From contig CM041465.1 of the NCBI GenBank assembly GCA_023213395.1, positions 230,895,741-230,959,740 on the forward strand: a stretch of DNA of 64,000 bases, written 5' to 3'. The position numbers and the translations under genes were made by a program. The DNA comes from Cycas panzhihuaensis (lineage: Eukaryota > Cycadophyta). Shown here piece after piece: positions 22,029-32,999 of the stretch. Position 1 is the stretch's first letter; every line of letters begins with the position of its first letter. Below the pieces are notes generated by a model. The model was not told the DNA's origin and made no database searches. It was given only the letters and a program-made list of their open reading frames with translations.

Positions 22029-22037
22029 GAGGGGACC

Positions 22038-22407
22038 TATTACATAACTTATCACGTTAAGTTATGTAAACCACTAGTATACAGAGAGTTGTCAGTAGGT
22101 TATAAGATAAGGTTAATTATGGAACTTCGTGCATGTGCTGACAAGCTAGCCAATGGTATGTAAGGATGCTATGCCGTCTAATAGAATGTAAGGCCTCTTA
22201 GACTGTTAATAGGATTACATGTAAATGACCCTTTTTTGTCTATATAAGGGTCATAAATTATAAATGATAGTTATCTTGATGTAACATTTTATAAAGATTA
22301 TGCTCTGATGCTCTCTATTTTGGTGATCATTTAGCGCTCTAGTATTCTTGTGAAGTTCTTAGTTAATTTGTTTGTCCCATTGGATAGAACAATGTAGAAA
22401 TGTCCCA
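22038..22407 (+). repeat. 3' LTR of chromovirus
   Basis: 370 bp, preceded by a polypurine tract and followed by the duplication TAGAT. TATATAAGG at 22241-22249. The first bases form a 10-bp hairpin (ACATAACTTA at 22042, complement at 22058-22067) that the 5' copy has partly lost through mutation. Confidence 0.92.
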
Positions 22408-22412
22408 TAGAT

Positions 22413-22634
22413 AGCCTACAATATTAAATGTAACTCGTTAAAATCCTTAATTAGGAGCTCAATATCAAATATAGATAAGTCAATTAGATTTATGCCAATT
22501 GGTAATTGTAACTATCTCTTTAATTTAGAAAATATTCTTTGTAGCCTTAGGTTGCATGGTAAAGTAGGAATTTACATGCTTAAGCCTGGTACTTAGACTA
22601 CTAGACCATCACCAACATCTATAAATATAAAATA
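22413..22634. other. Short AT-rich spacer between two retrotransposons
   Basis: No gene. The minus strand near 22540-22615 has a weak tRNA-like A-box/B-box pattern (GGTCTAGTAGTC and TGTAAATTCC), too weak to call. Confidence 0.5.
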
Positions 22635-22986
22635 TGATGGGGCTAATATTCCTCATCTAACTCCCACCTTAGAGACATATGACCACATACTTCTTCATGG
22701 TAAGTAAGGTAAGATTATTTATTGTACATTATCATTATTTTATATTATTTTGAATTGGAGGTTGAGGAGGTTTTCCTCCTTCCTAAAAAATATATATCTT
22801 ATAGGGTTCTAAACCTTAGTGTTTACTAACACCACCAACTATTGGAAATATTATGTACTCTCTTCATAATGGGTTAATACAATGGTATTTCACAAGTGTA
22901 CTTTAAATATAGCTTGAGTTATATGATTTCACTCCTGCGTTGGTTAAATCTAACATTGTATCAGAGTACTTTGATAAATTCTAACA
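22635..22986 (+). repeat. 5' LTR of gag-only element
   Basis: 352 bp, from TGATGGGGCT to TTCTAACA. Aligns end to end with 26388-26741. Both LTRs contain an internal TTGTATCAGAG/TTGTATTAGAT motif about 30 bases before their end that mimics a primer site, but the true one follows the LTR end. Confidence 0.88.
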
Positions 22987-25028
22987 TGGTATTATATTGT
23001 AGATCTTGGCCACCTATATCAGAGCATTGATTTCACTTCACAATAAGTAAATACTTCAGTTTTATAAAGTTTATTAATATTTTTATACAGTTTTTTACTA
23101 GTATTTGACTATTTTTTATATGTATAATCTATTTAATCATGGTTTCTTTTAGATTTTTGTAGCTATAGTATGCACATTTATCCCAACGTTTCTAGTCATT
23201 TACAACCTCTTACAGTAGCTTGTTCACTCATTTACACTCATCTAGGATTTGGATCTAAGTTTTCTAAAGAAAACGAATGAAAAATCACATTTTTCATTCA
23301 CTACAACTCTAATATTGATCATTTCTTCTTGTTGGAGCTTTATTTGTTATTTTGACAACCCTAAACCCATTCTTACTTCTTGTTAGAGGAGATTTGAGGT
23401 GTTTTCAGGTTTTATTTTTCTCAATTTTGCTCAATTAGGCTCCTACAACCCCCTAGACTTCCACAGCTCTGTTCTCCTTAATATAATATTATTTTTCAAA
23501 AATTCCATATTTATTGGGTACCTCTCATTATTGTGTCCCTTTCTATAAATTTTTGTCTTATTCTAAGGCCATTTGATCCCCTTTTAGGGTTCTGCACTCT
23601 TGCTTTGATTTGTCATTTTTACGTGCAAGTCACACAAGCCTCAAAAAAGGTACATGCGTTATTTTTGTGATATCTCTACAACCATTTCTCTAATTTCTAA
23701 ACTATCTAAAGTGCTAGAAAGTTGATCTAGAGCTCTACAACTTGGAGTCTTCATTTACTTGATTTGGGCCATTTTTACAGAGTTTGATTAGGTCAAAGTT
23801 GGCCTTTATTTATTGTACATATTTCATTAGCCATAAATAGGTCTATTCATCGCTTTCTTTAATAACTTGAGTTCTACAACTCCGCTTCTTAAGTTGTCTA
23901 AACTATTGGAAAGGTCTCTCGGATCTCTTTGTAATGTAATAGGTTTCATCTTATTTTGACATTATTTTATAGGTCATTAATATCCTTGAATTGAAGGCTC
24001 TATTTCATGGTTTATTTTATTTTAGACACTTTTAGAAATATTTTAAGCTAAATGTTCTTTCCAACTAATTATATTTGATTAATATTTATATACTAACTAA
24101 TTATTGATGATCTTTTATATTTTTTATAAGATTTACAAGTTATTTTATAGTCTTTTAGCTTCATTTTTTGCTTCTAGAGCAAGAGGGAGCCCTATTACAT
24201 TCAAAAGCTATAAATGGGTAAATCTTACCTTATTATTTTCTTTCTATTTCATCTAAAACTAGATCTAAGTGACTTTCTTACTTGTTTAAGGAGTTTTCTT
24301 TGAGTATTTATGCCTACTTAAGGCCATTTATCTTCTTGATTGCTTCAACAAGTACACCTTATTTACAAAAAGAATCCACTAAAGAGCTGACCTTTATTTC
24401 ACTTATATTACATCTAGAGTCATTTTCAAGCAATTCTATGCACTTTGAGCTCATTATTTCATAAATTGAAAGAACTTTTATTTGCCTTAAGGCTCTCATA
24501 TCTCTTGAAATCACATAATTATATCATTGCATAAGTTATTAGTATAGTTTTTTATTCTTTCAAGCTTTAAGGCTCTTTTTTAACCAAGGATATCATTGCA
24601 CTTTTATATACATCATCTTTCATTACAAGGTCTCTTATATACATCCTTGTTGAAAAGATTATAAGCCATTTATATTCATCTTATTGAAAAGAATTATAAG
24701 TTTTATCTTTATTTCTTAAAAAATCTTATTAGTTTTAAAGATTGATTAGTTGTCTTGATTGAAAAGTACTAGAATACTTGAAAGGTTATCTCCTTGATTG
24801 AAATGGCATTTGAGTATTTGAAAAGATCATCTTCTTGATTCATTTACTTATAACTTGTTATTGATTCATTGAATATAGTCTCATTGAAAGTTAATACATT
24901 CTCATTAAAAGTTGTTTAAAGTTATTTTTTCAAGGAGCTTCTTCCATTTGAAAGATATAGCTTGCATAAGAAAACCTTCATCCTATTTTTTGGTTAAGCT
25001 ACTTTGCATTAAGATGTTCATTTTAAAA

Positions 25029-25107
<79 letters not shown>

Positions 25108-25675
25108 ATACATTCTTTCAAGCAAGTTGCTTACTTTATGTTTTAAAGAGTATATTTTAGAATCATTTGTTTATTTTTTTTAATTTAAAAAGGCTCATTT
25201 GATGGTTACTTATCTTTAATAAGGAATTAAAACTGAAAGACCACTTCAACATTGAAAATCATTTCAAGTTACACTTCATTGCATATGATTATTTAAAGGT
25301 ATATTATTCTCTTTTAATCCCACTTTTGAAGTCTTATGAGAATTAATCTACAAATAGCATTCATTGAAAGGATATACTTTCCTTTAGGATCAAGTTATTT
25401 TTTATTTATGAAAGTAGCCATTTAAAATTCTTTATATATATCAAATTCTTTGACTCTCATGTAAAAGGCACATTCAAATTAATTTAAGGTTGTCTTCATC
25501 ATATTTGAAAGCTCAAATCATACTATATTATATTGCATTATATTACTCTTTAATTTTAAGACTCATATATATCCTTTAAAAGATTTATCTCATCTCAAAA
25601 AAAAGCATTTATCTTGTATTGATTAAGGAAGATATACCTCTTATTTCATTAGATGTTATAATTCATTGATTATAA
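22987..25675 (+). other. Long leader of the gag-only element
   Basis: About 2.7 kb with no supported coding sequence. Short open frames such as 24282-24464 show no domain. It contains T-rich tracts, many short repeats of the TTCATTGAAAG type, and a long TA microsatellite (25032-25104). Confidence 0.6.
25032..25104 (+). repeat. (TA)n microsatellite
   Basis: About 73 bases of TA repeats with one GA interruption near 25073. The open reading frame running through it encodes only alternating Tyr/Ile and is not a gene. Confidence 0.97.
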
Positions 25676-25679
25676 TGGC

Positions 25680-26340
25680 TATGGATGATATCAGCACTAG
25701 GTTTCCTATATTTGATGGGATAAATTTTTAAATTTAGAAATATATGTTGAAATTACACTTTATTGAAAATGACCTTTAGAAATTCGTAGAATATGGTTAC
25801 CTAATGAATGAAGCAAAATTTAGAGAAAACTTTAAAAAAGATAATGAAGCCCTAACACTAATGCTTTATACCATAAATGATAATATACTTAATCATGTTT
25901 ATGATATGACTGCATTTAAATCTATTTGAGACACTCTCAATTCTCTTTATGGAGCAGAATCTTTTGATTTAAGTAAATTTAACTATATTAATAATGTATT
26001 TTGTGTTAGACAAATGATATAATGGGTATTTCTTAATGAAAAGTCTAATGTGGCATGTAATGTTGAAGATTCCAATAATATTAATGAATATAATAATGCA
26101 TTTAATAAGGCTACATCTATATCTAACCTAGTTAATCCTCATCAAAAGGATGAACTCAAAGATGAAGGCACTCATATTAATTTGAAGCAACTCACACCTA
26201 TATTTGGACCACAATTTGTTAAAGACTATATGGTAAGGACAACGATGCAAATTGATGACTAATTCAAAGTTGATGATGAAGTTATAAGACATGAGCATAA
26301 TGACTTCTTCAAAATATTCTTGAAGCATCTATACCACAAA
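25680..26340 (+). pseudogene. Copia-type gag of the gag-only element, decayed
   Basis: Begins MAMDDISTRFPIFDGINF, which matches the copia gag opening (family pattern P-x-F-D-G-x-N-F-x-x-W), followed by a stop where Trp is expected and by KYMLKLHFIENDL. Further on are LNSLYGAESFDLSKF and VNPHQKDELKDEG in the open segment 26050-26262. Stops number about six, several at expected Trp or Gln codons. No CCHC knuckle is seen. It runs to within about 50 bases of the 3' LTR, leaving no room for pol. Confidence 0.75.
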
Positions 26341-26387
26341 TTCAAGGAGAACTAGAAGATGAATGTGATGAATATTAAGGGGAAGTA

Positions 26388-26741
26388 TGATGGGGTTAAT
26401 GTTCCTCACATAACTCTCACCTTAGAGACATGTGACCATATACTTCTTCATGGTAAGTAAGGTAAGACTATTTTATTATGCATTAACATTATTTTATATT
26501 ATTTTGAATTAGAGGTTAAGGAGGTTTTCCTCCTTCCTCAAAAGTATATATCTTATGGGGTTCTAAACCCTAGTGTTCATTAACACCACCAGCTATTGGA
26601 AATCTTATGTACTCTCTTCACAATAGGTTAATATGATGGTATTTCACATTTGTACTTTAAATATGGCTTGAGTTAAATGATTTCACATACTGCTTTGATC
26701 AATTCTAACATTGTATTAGATCATTTTAGTAAATTCTAACA
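26388..26741 (+). repeat. 3' LTR of gag-only element
   Basis: 354 bp, preceded by a purine-rich tract and ending TTCTAACA. It aligns with 22635-22986 over its full length, with scattered substitutions that are mostly transitions. Confidence 0.88.
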
Positions 26742-26989
26742 AAATGTATAACTTTTCTTGAAAAATAAGTACACAATTAAGGATAGTTTTAGTGAGGGTA
26801 GTCAGTCATACATTTCACATAAAATCCTTTTATAATTTTTTGTTTCATACCTATTAGTAGGCAAATTAGTGCATGCATAGGTAATAAACTATGACATTTT
26901 AGGCTAAAAAGGAATGATGTTAAAAAGTTAGTAGATATTACCAAAATGATTCATAATCATTAAAAGTAAGGAGTGATAGTGGAAGTCAT
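26742..26989. other. AT-rich spacer
   Basis: Starts with AAATG, the partner of the gag-only element's upstream flank. No gene recognised. Confidence 0.5.
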
Positions 26990-27340
26990 GACCTAATTGA
27001 GATACCTTTGCTTTTCATGGTTTCAAATAATAGTTGGGCTAAGTGATTAATTATCCCCTTTGTTATGGAGGTCTTTCTTTTTTTGAAAGATAATTCATGC
27101 CATGATTTTATTGATTACGTTACAATCCATACACATCCTCTAAGAGCCATCTTTTTTTGGAGTCAAGAGTACAAGAGCTACACATGGACTCATACTTTCT
27201 CTAATGATCCCTTTCTTTATTAATTCAAGAGCCCATTAATTTAATTATTTATTCTCCTTAGGACTCAATCTATATATAGCTTGATTTGGTAGTGCATCCT
27301 AGAATCAAACCAATTTAATATTAGGTATCTCTCTTTGGTG
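26990..27340 (-). pseudogene. Gypsy reverse transcriptase, N-terminal part
   Basis: The minus strand reads LPNQAIYRLSPKEN, then [28 protein letters not shown], a stop at an expected Trp, RMCMDCNVINKI. These are the first blocks of gypsy RT in the right order. Sequence after VINKI no longer matches, so the catalytic YVDD region is gone. Confidence 0.85.
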
Positions 27341-27900
27341 GTAAAGCCTTTGACAATTCATCTAGCATGATATTACTATATAGTTTTAATAATTTGACTA
27401 ATTCCTATGGTATTAATACTAACTCCTCAATGTTTTTAACTTGATTCATCATCAAGGTATAACAAGTCCTTATCTCGCTTATTTCCCTAAAGAATTCCTT
27501 TACAATTAATATAGTCTTTGCCTACCCTTCTTCTTTCATAGGTAGTAGTACAACCTTTACATCATCCTTTTAGAAGGTATAAGTATTCTTTCTCCTATTA
27601 TAGTAGGTTTTTCTACCATACTACCATGGCCTCCTAATAGTACATAGTGTGCATCCATTGGGAAGACATTGCACCATACCTTATCACAATATATTTACCC
27701 AATAGTAAACTTTGATAAATATTTTTTATCTACTACCACTCCACTCTCTTTCTTTACCCAAGAAATTTCATAGGGATTAGGATGCCTTCAGACACAATCA
27801 TAGTTTTTCTATCATTTTAGTGAACACCATATTTTTATAGCTTTTACTATCAATAACAACCTTACAAATCTTATCTTTAAAAATGCATCTCATCTAGAAG
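27330..27900 (-). pseudogene. Gypsy protease-like segment
   Basis: Minus-strand frame around 27780-27870 reads KICKVVIDSKSYKNMVFTKM, which lines up with the family phrase C-x-V-I-I-D-G-G-S-x-x-N-V-V-S; the active-site Gly-Gly is Ser-Lys here, so it is inactive. Around 27660 the sequence resembles the family's C-D-V-L-P-M-D-A block (SSQWMHTMYY). Stops are common. Confidence 0.7.
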
Positions 27901-28066
27901 ATATTATTATGCAACTATGATTTATTATCATCTATTATTTTTTTCTTTTCATATGCCTAGCTTTATTTTAGAGAAATTAAAGTTCTTATTAGCATTAGGT
28001 TCTCTCTAATGTATGTAACAACTTCTATAGTTTGTTCTTATTCCTTAGCTTGATCCAAGTTCACTT

Positions 28067-28950
28067 TTAGTTGTTCCCTTTGGTTTCTTGATTGGTCAAA
28101 ATAATAAGAATATCCATAGGCCTTATGGCCTTATTCATTACATCTATAGTAGATAATAGGCCTCCTAGGTGTATTACCTTCTTTATCAAAGTTTCTTCTC
28201 CTTTGGGCTCCTTTGAAACCTTAACCTCTTGGTTAGTTCTAGAGACCTCTATAATCTTTTCTACTTTCAACACACTTAACCTCTCCATCTAAATGGAGGA
28301 TTCTCTAAAGGAGTAGTTGAAGCCACCTTGGCCTCTAAATAAGATTAATGATCCCTTATTCACCATAGATGATTTTTACTAGGGTTTCTACCCTATTTCT
28401 CCTCAATTATTAAAGTAAATTAGTAAGTATCTTTAACATTATTAATTCTAAGCATGCTATATTCATCTTGGATGAAAAACTTTAAAATATTTATATGATT
28501 ATTAGTCATATACTCTTTTATTTCTTCATGCTCTACCCTAATTAATAATTTATAAAATTTATCAATATAATCTTAGACACTCATCTCTCTTTGACTTAAA
28601 TTCTAAAATTTTTTAAACAAAGTATGTGAGTAGTCCACTAGGAGTACCTTTTCTTTGAGTTTCTTCACCATCTTACTCCAAGTTTAAGTTTCATTCTTTC
28701 CATTTCTTACCATTTCTTTCTATAGGTGACCCTACCATATAATTGCATGAACTTTTTATTTGATGTACGTAAGTTTCACCTTCTTCTTTTTCATCATGTC
28801 CTTCCATTCAAAAATATTTTTCATACTATTCAATTAGTCAATCAGGTATTTAGGCTTTAAACTATCCTAGGCTCTAGGACATTAAGCTTCACTCTACTAT
28901 TATTTTCTTCTAAGGCTTTTTAAATTCTCTTCTCATAAGATGGGGGTTCT
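28067..28950 (-). pseudogene. Gypsy gag with degenerate zinc knuckle
   Basis: Near 28100-28160 one minus frame reads YYRCNE, a stop, then GHKAYGY, which fits CX2CX4HX4C with two cysteines changed to Tyr. Another frame (28067-28288) stays open and covers the basic spacer before it but has no domain of its own. Upstream sequence to about 28950 has the tryptophan-poor, charged composition of gag, with many stops. Start not identified. Confidence 0.6.
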
Positions 28951-29048
28951 TATGGTCCTTCTTGATCTAGCTCCACTCTAACTCTTATTTTTATTTCCAC
29001 ATCACTACTATACCTCTTTCAACCTTGTCTATTCCTTAAAAGGATTTA

Positions 29049-29491
29049 TGTTAAAATATATAATAGTTAATATATTTATTATTTACTTACACCTCCCACC
29101 ATTTATAGACATCAAAATATGTGAGATGCATACATATCCATGTTGTCACTTTATTAGATGATATAAAGGCTTGTAATATATAATAGGCTACTTATGAGGC
29201 ATTCTTACTATATATAGGCACACTCACCACTTAAGAACTTAAGTAAGCAGAGAGGAGAAAGATGTAAATCATATGATCATAAGTAGAGTCCTAACTCCAT
29301 AATGGGTTTTCCATGTATACATCTTGATGTCTATCTTGTGGTGATCCTTCTGTTTAGTAATGCATGGTTTATATATTTGATATTTATGTTGATTAATTCA
29401 TTATGTATATATATTCATGAGTTCATATTTCTTCATTATTATTGCATCATTTATCTTAAGGTATCATAGCAACTATCATCTTATTTTAACA
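29049..29491 (+). repeat. Full LTR of copia family B
   Basis: 443 bp, starting TGTTA and ending TAACA (perfect 5-bp inverted ends). A TATATATAGG promoter motif lies near 29211. It is followed by TAGAATCAAAGC, a mutated Met-tRNA primer site, so it was a 5' LTR in plus orientation. Its right half matches 6258-6499 and 53725-53964. No matching 3' LTR was found. Confidence 0.8.
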
Positions 29492-30168
29492 TAGAATCAA
29501 AGCTAATCTCAATATTCCCAATATTTTATCATGGTATTAGAGCAATTATGATCCATATTTTATCATGAAATTCGAGCCTATGACAAGATCCAAATATGAG
29601 GTATGTTTATTGAGTTAGAAATATGCATATGCTAATGTTATGCATGACAAATTACAGGGAAGATAGAGCCAATTAAAGTTGCATACATGAGATACAGTAG
29701 ATACTGATGGTATGTTAATATGTTGAGTTTATCATAAACATTCATTTATGTATGTAAGTGTCTATATTCTTGAGAGTATATAGGTACTTATAGTAGTCTA
29801 TCAGAATAAAGTAATTAACCCATTTGTAAAAGTAGATATGTACAATAGCATGTTGATAGGTATAGATAATTTGTGATAACACTAGCAAGGTATATGACAA
29901 CTCATAGTTAAGTGGCATGATATGATATTATTAAAGGAACTTTTGATGTGAAAATATTTAAATCTTGATATATGGAATATATACAAGAGCAACTTTTATT
30001 ACACCAATATGAATTTTTTATTATGTAGACAATAACATATATATGAATGAATTTGATTTATATGGCACAAATTATTTATGGGGGTATAAAAAAGAATTTT
30101 ACACTAATATAAATTTTATATGGGCATGCTTGTGACAAATTGATGAATATGGAAAATATATGAGGACA

Positions 30169-30232
<64 letters not shown>

Positions 30233-31044
30233 CTGAATGTCAAACCATAAGATAATGACATGAAGAATTTACATAGAACATATATGAAACATCTTATTGA
30301 ATGGTTTGATTATTATTAAGGGTATATATATGTGAAATATCTTATAGTGGTTGATTTTTTAGGTTAATGTTCTCAATGTTCAAATGCTATTTTATAATGG
30401 TATATTGTTAATAGCCAAAATGTCCCTATTTAATTAAAAAAACCCTCCATAGAGATGGGTACTAATCAATGAAATAGAACTCTACCAAAATCATCAACAT
30501 ATTCTTGGCCACGTGTAGTTGGGACAACCCTCTTACTTTACATCGATATTATTCTTGTTACCTACTAATATTTTACTCACATTGTAAGATGCATACTACT
30601 TAATATTTCTAATCTAATTCTAAATCTTGTTAAATGATGATTCATTGGTAATATCATAGACTAGAAGAATATTTGTGGCACCCCGATAATATATTGTAGC
30701 AATTGTATGAAATCACTATTGACCAATAGTTTTATAAGATAATCGTAATTGGATTAAGCTCTTATTAGACCCATTACCATCCCTAAGCAGAATTCCCTAC
30801 ATGTAGGCTATAAGACATTATGATTAGCCCAACCTACCACATAGGTAAACCCTTAGTCGCATTCATACCCTTGAATTAGCTGTAGAGATTTAATTATAGC
30901 TAAATATATTCTCATCTTCTTTGACTAAGATTCTACCTATACTTAATACACTTAGTATTTACCATTAGATCTGAGGTCTTATTTTGTCTATATAATAAAA
31001 GAAAGTGTGGTGAGTGACCCTTATTTAATCTAATAGGTGTTGTG
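29492..31044. other. AT-rich DNA, possible family-B leader, with (TA)n
   Basis: No coding sequence recognised. Contains a TA microsatellite (30172-30230). The first part probably derives from the family-B element whose primer site precedes it. Confidence 0.55.
30172..30230 (+). repeat. (TA)n microsatellite
   Basis: About 58 bases of uninterrupted TA repeats. Confidence 0.97.
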
Positions 31045-31348
31045 TGATGGAATTAAGGGATAGATATAGTAGAATGACAATGTAGGAAAGGAAACCATCA
31101 ATCCATAAGGATGGTGGTAATAAAGAAATTTAGGGTCTTCAAACCTTGTGAATAAATAAGTAGGACTGAGAGGGATTTGTCACACCCTTCAAAGTCTACT
31201 ACTAACTGACATTGATAAACACTAGATATACTACCATCAAGATCTAACATAGTGTAGCCAAGATATCTTTATTAATCTAGATTATCACCCTAATGTAGGT
31301 AATCTCCCCAAGACGGATACAAGCCCTAATATGAGTATTGTTCTAATA
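31045..31348 (-). repeat. 3' LTR of copia family C
   Basis: 304 bp, aligning end to end with 44707-45010. On the minus strand it begins TATTAGAAC (expected TGTTAGAAC) directly after the polypurine tract. Confidence 0.75.
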
Positions 31349-31399
31349 TTTCTTCCTTATAATGTCTATTTGGGGATACTCCAAGTTTATATCTAAATT

Positions 31400-32020
31400 T
31401 AATAAACTTTATTTTACCAAGTACCTTTGTGAATATATCTTCCACCTATTTCTTAGTGTTATAATGCACTAATTCTAATTCACCTTGTTATACTAATTCT
31501 TTGATAAAGTAATATTATGTTTCTATGTACTTTATCTTTCTATGAAACACTGGATTCCTAATCATCAGAATTATGCTTTGATTATCATAAAGTAACTTAG
31601 TGGGACCCACCTATTCTTCCTATAAATCTTGAAGTAATCTTCTAAGCTAAATTGTTTCACATACTCTTACTATGCCTGCTTTGTACTCTGTTTCTACAAT
31701 AGATAGAGATATTATTGCCCCTTTTTTTAACTTAATATTACTATTGTTAAACCTAAACTAAATGTATATCCTAAAGTAGATTTCCTATAATCTACACAAC
31801 TTGCCTAGTTTGAGTTTATATAGCTAATCAACATGTAGTCCCCCAATGATCTGTAATGTAATCCATATCCAATGGTACCTTAAAGATACCTGAGAATCTT
31901 TTTAGTTTCTTACTAATATTTTACCTTAGGCCCATGCATAAATCTAGAAACCACACCAACTGAATACATGATGTCTAGTTGAGTTGAAGTCAAATAAATT
32001 TGGCTCCCAATTAATTGCCT
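31400..32020 (-). pseudogene. Copia family C RNase H, decayed
   Basis: Minus-strand reading gives YRQLIGSQIYLTSTQLDIMYSV, then SRFMHGPK, then a run equivalent to the family phrase A-D-W-A-G-x-x-x-D-R-R-S-T-S-G (ASCVDYRKSTLGYTFSLG). The expected Trp and several catalytic positions are changed and stops are common. The end lies next to the polypurine tract and LTR, as expected. Confidence 0.75.
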
Positions 32021-32950
32021 ATAAAGTATAAGATTAACTCATTTTAATTCCTCAAACTTAGACAATTTCAACCCAACCTCTACTAATATTATAAGTGTCT
32101 TACAACTACTAATGTTAAACTTGTGTAATATATTTAATATGTATTCCCTTTGGGAGAGAAAGATCCCCTTTTCTTCTTGCCAAACTTCAATGCCTAAGAA
32201 GTAATGAAATAGTCCCAAGTAAGTCATCTTAAATTCTTTGCATATATCTTTCTTAAATCTTTACGATAAGTGATCACTATTCCCAGTGTATACTAGGTCA
32301 TCCACATATAAGCCCACAATTAGTATTGAGCTTCTTTTTAATTTGATATATAAATTAGAATCTAATTGGCTTCTTTGGAATCCTTTATCTTTAAAATATT
32401 TATCAATCCTAAAGTACCAAGCTCTAGGTTCTTGTTTGAGTCCATACAAGGCCTTTTTAAATTTATAGACCTTATCTTCTTTTTCTTTCACTTCAAACCC
32501 CTTAAGTTATTGGATATAAATTCCTTCATCCACATAGTTGTTCAAGAAGACACTTTTACATCCATTTAATGTACTATCTAACCTTGTTATGTAGTTAAGC
32601 CCATAATTGATCTAACTATTTCTATCCTTATAATAGATGCAAATGCCTTATTGTAACCTATGCCCTTAATTTAAGCATATCCTTTTGTAACTAACCTTGC
32701 CTTATACTTATCAATGGACCTATCTAATTTATACTTGGTCTTATAGACCTATTTTGTCCTAATGGCATTCTTGTTAGATGACAGATCCACTAACTCCTAT
32801 GTGTCATTTTTCACTAAGGTATTATACTCCTGTTTTATTACTTTCTTTTATTTATCTTGATTATTTACCTCTTTAAAGATATGAGGCTCATTAGACTCCA
32901 TAACCTTAGTGATAAGTGTAAAATTCACCCTTTAGGAACTTGTAATTCTT
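32021..32950 (-). pseudogene. Copia family C reverse transcriptase, decayed
   Basis: In order on the minus strand: KNDTXELVDL, YKTKYKLDRSIDKYKARLVT, KALYGLKQEPRAWYFRIDKY (32261-32491), IVGLYVDDLVYTGN with the YVDD catalytic block intact in this frame, then MTYLGLFHYFLGIEVWQEE and GIFLSQREYILNILHKF (32039-32227). Frameshifts and stops separate the open parts, but nearly all copia RT blocks can be read. Confidence 0.93.
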
Positions 32951-32999
32951 CTCTGAAAGTTGGTGTCTAAAATATTTGAAGGGTTATAAGCCCTTTATA

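Larger units (their letters stand above)
15824..22407 (+). mobile_element. Complete but decayed chromovirus (Ty3/gypsy) with perfect TSD
   Basis: LTRs at 15824-16239 and 22038-22407, a primer site at 16242-16252, gag, protease, RT, RNase H, integrase, chromodomain remnant and a polypurine tract (AAAGGAGGGGACC) just before the 3' LTR. The target-site duplication TAGAT is exact (15819-15823 and 22408-22412), so the element is a single insertion with both ends intact. Domain order PR-RT-RH-INT-chromodomain places it in the chromoviruses. Short LTRs (about 370-416 bp) would suit the Reina-like group, but this is only an inference. Every domain carries stops. Confidence 0.93.
22635..26741 (+). mobile_element. 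Gag-only (TR-GAG-like) copia-type LTR retrotransposon
   Basis: LTRs at 22635-22986 and 26388-26741, a primer site TGGTATTATA right after the 5' LTR, and a purine-rich tract (AAGGGGAAG) just before the 3' LTR. Flanks AAATA (22630-22634) and AAATG (26742-26746) form an imperfect target-site duplication. Between the LTRs are a leader of about 2.7 kb and a single gag-like coding region (about 25680-26340) which ends almost at the 3' LTR. There is no protease, integrase or RT. This matches the non-autonomous TR-GAG type described in plants, which would need enzymes from another element. Confidence 0.8.
26990..28950 (-). mobile_element. Remnant of a Ty3/gypsy element (gag to start of RT), minus strand
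   Basis: Reading right to left: a gag region with a degenerate CCHC knuckle, a protease-like segment, and the N-terminal part of a gypsy RT that stops after VINKI. No LTRs, integrase or RNase H were found next to it. It is a broken internal fragment lying between the gag-only element and a family-B LTR. Confidence 0.8.

Noticed and set aside
22540-22615. tRNA-like sequence on the minus strand between two elements
   Set aside because: A-box and B-box resemblance is weak, with no poly(A) or duplication.
24912-25160. Open frame through the TA microsatellite
   Set aside because: Encodes an artificial Tyr/Ile repeat; low complexity.
29049-29491. Solo LTR interpretation of the family-B LTR
   Set aside because: No target-site duplication, and a primer-site-like sequence follows, so it is more likely a 5' LTR whose element was lost.
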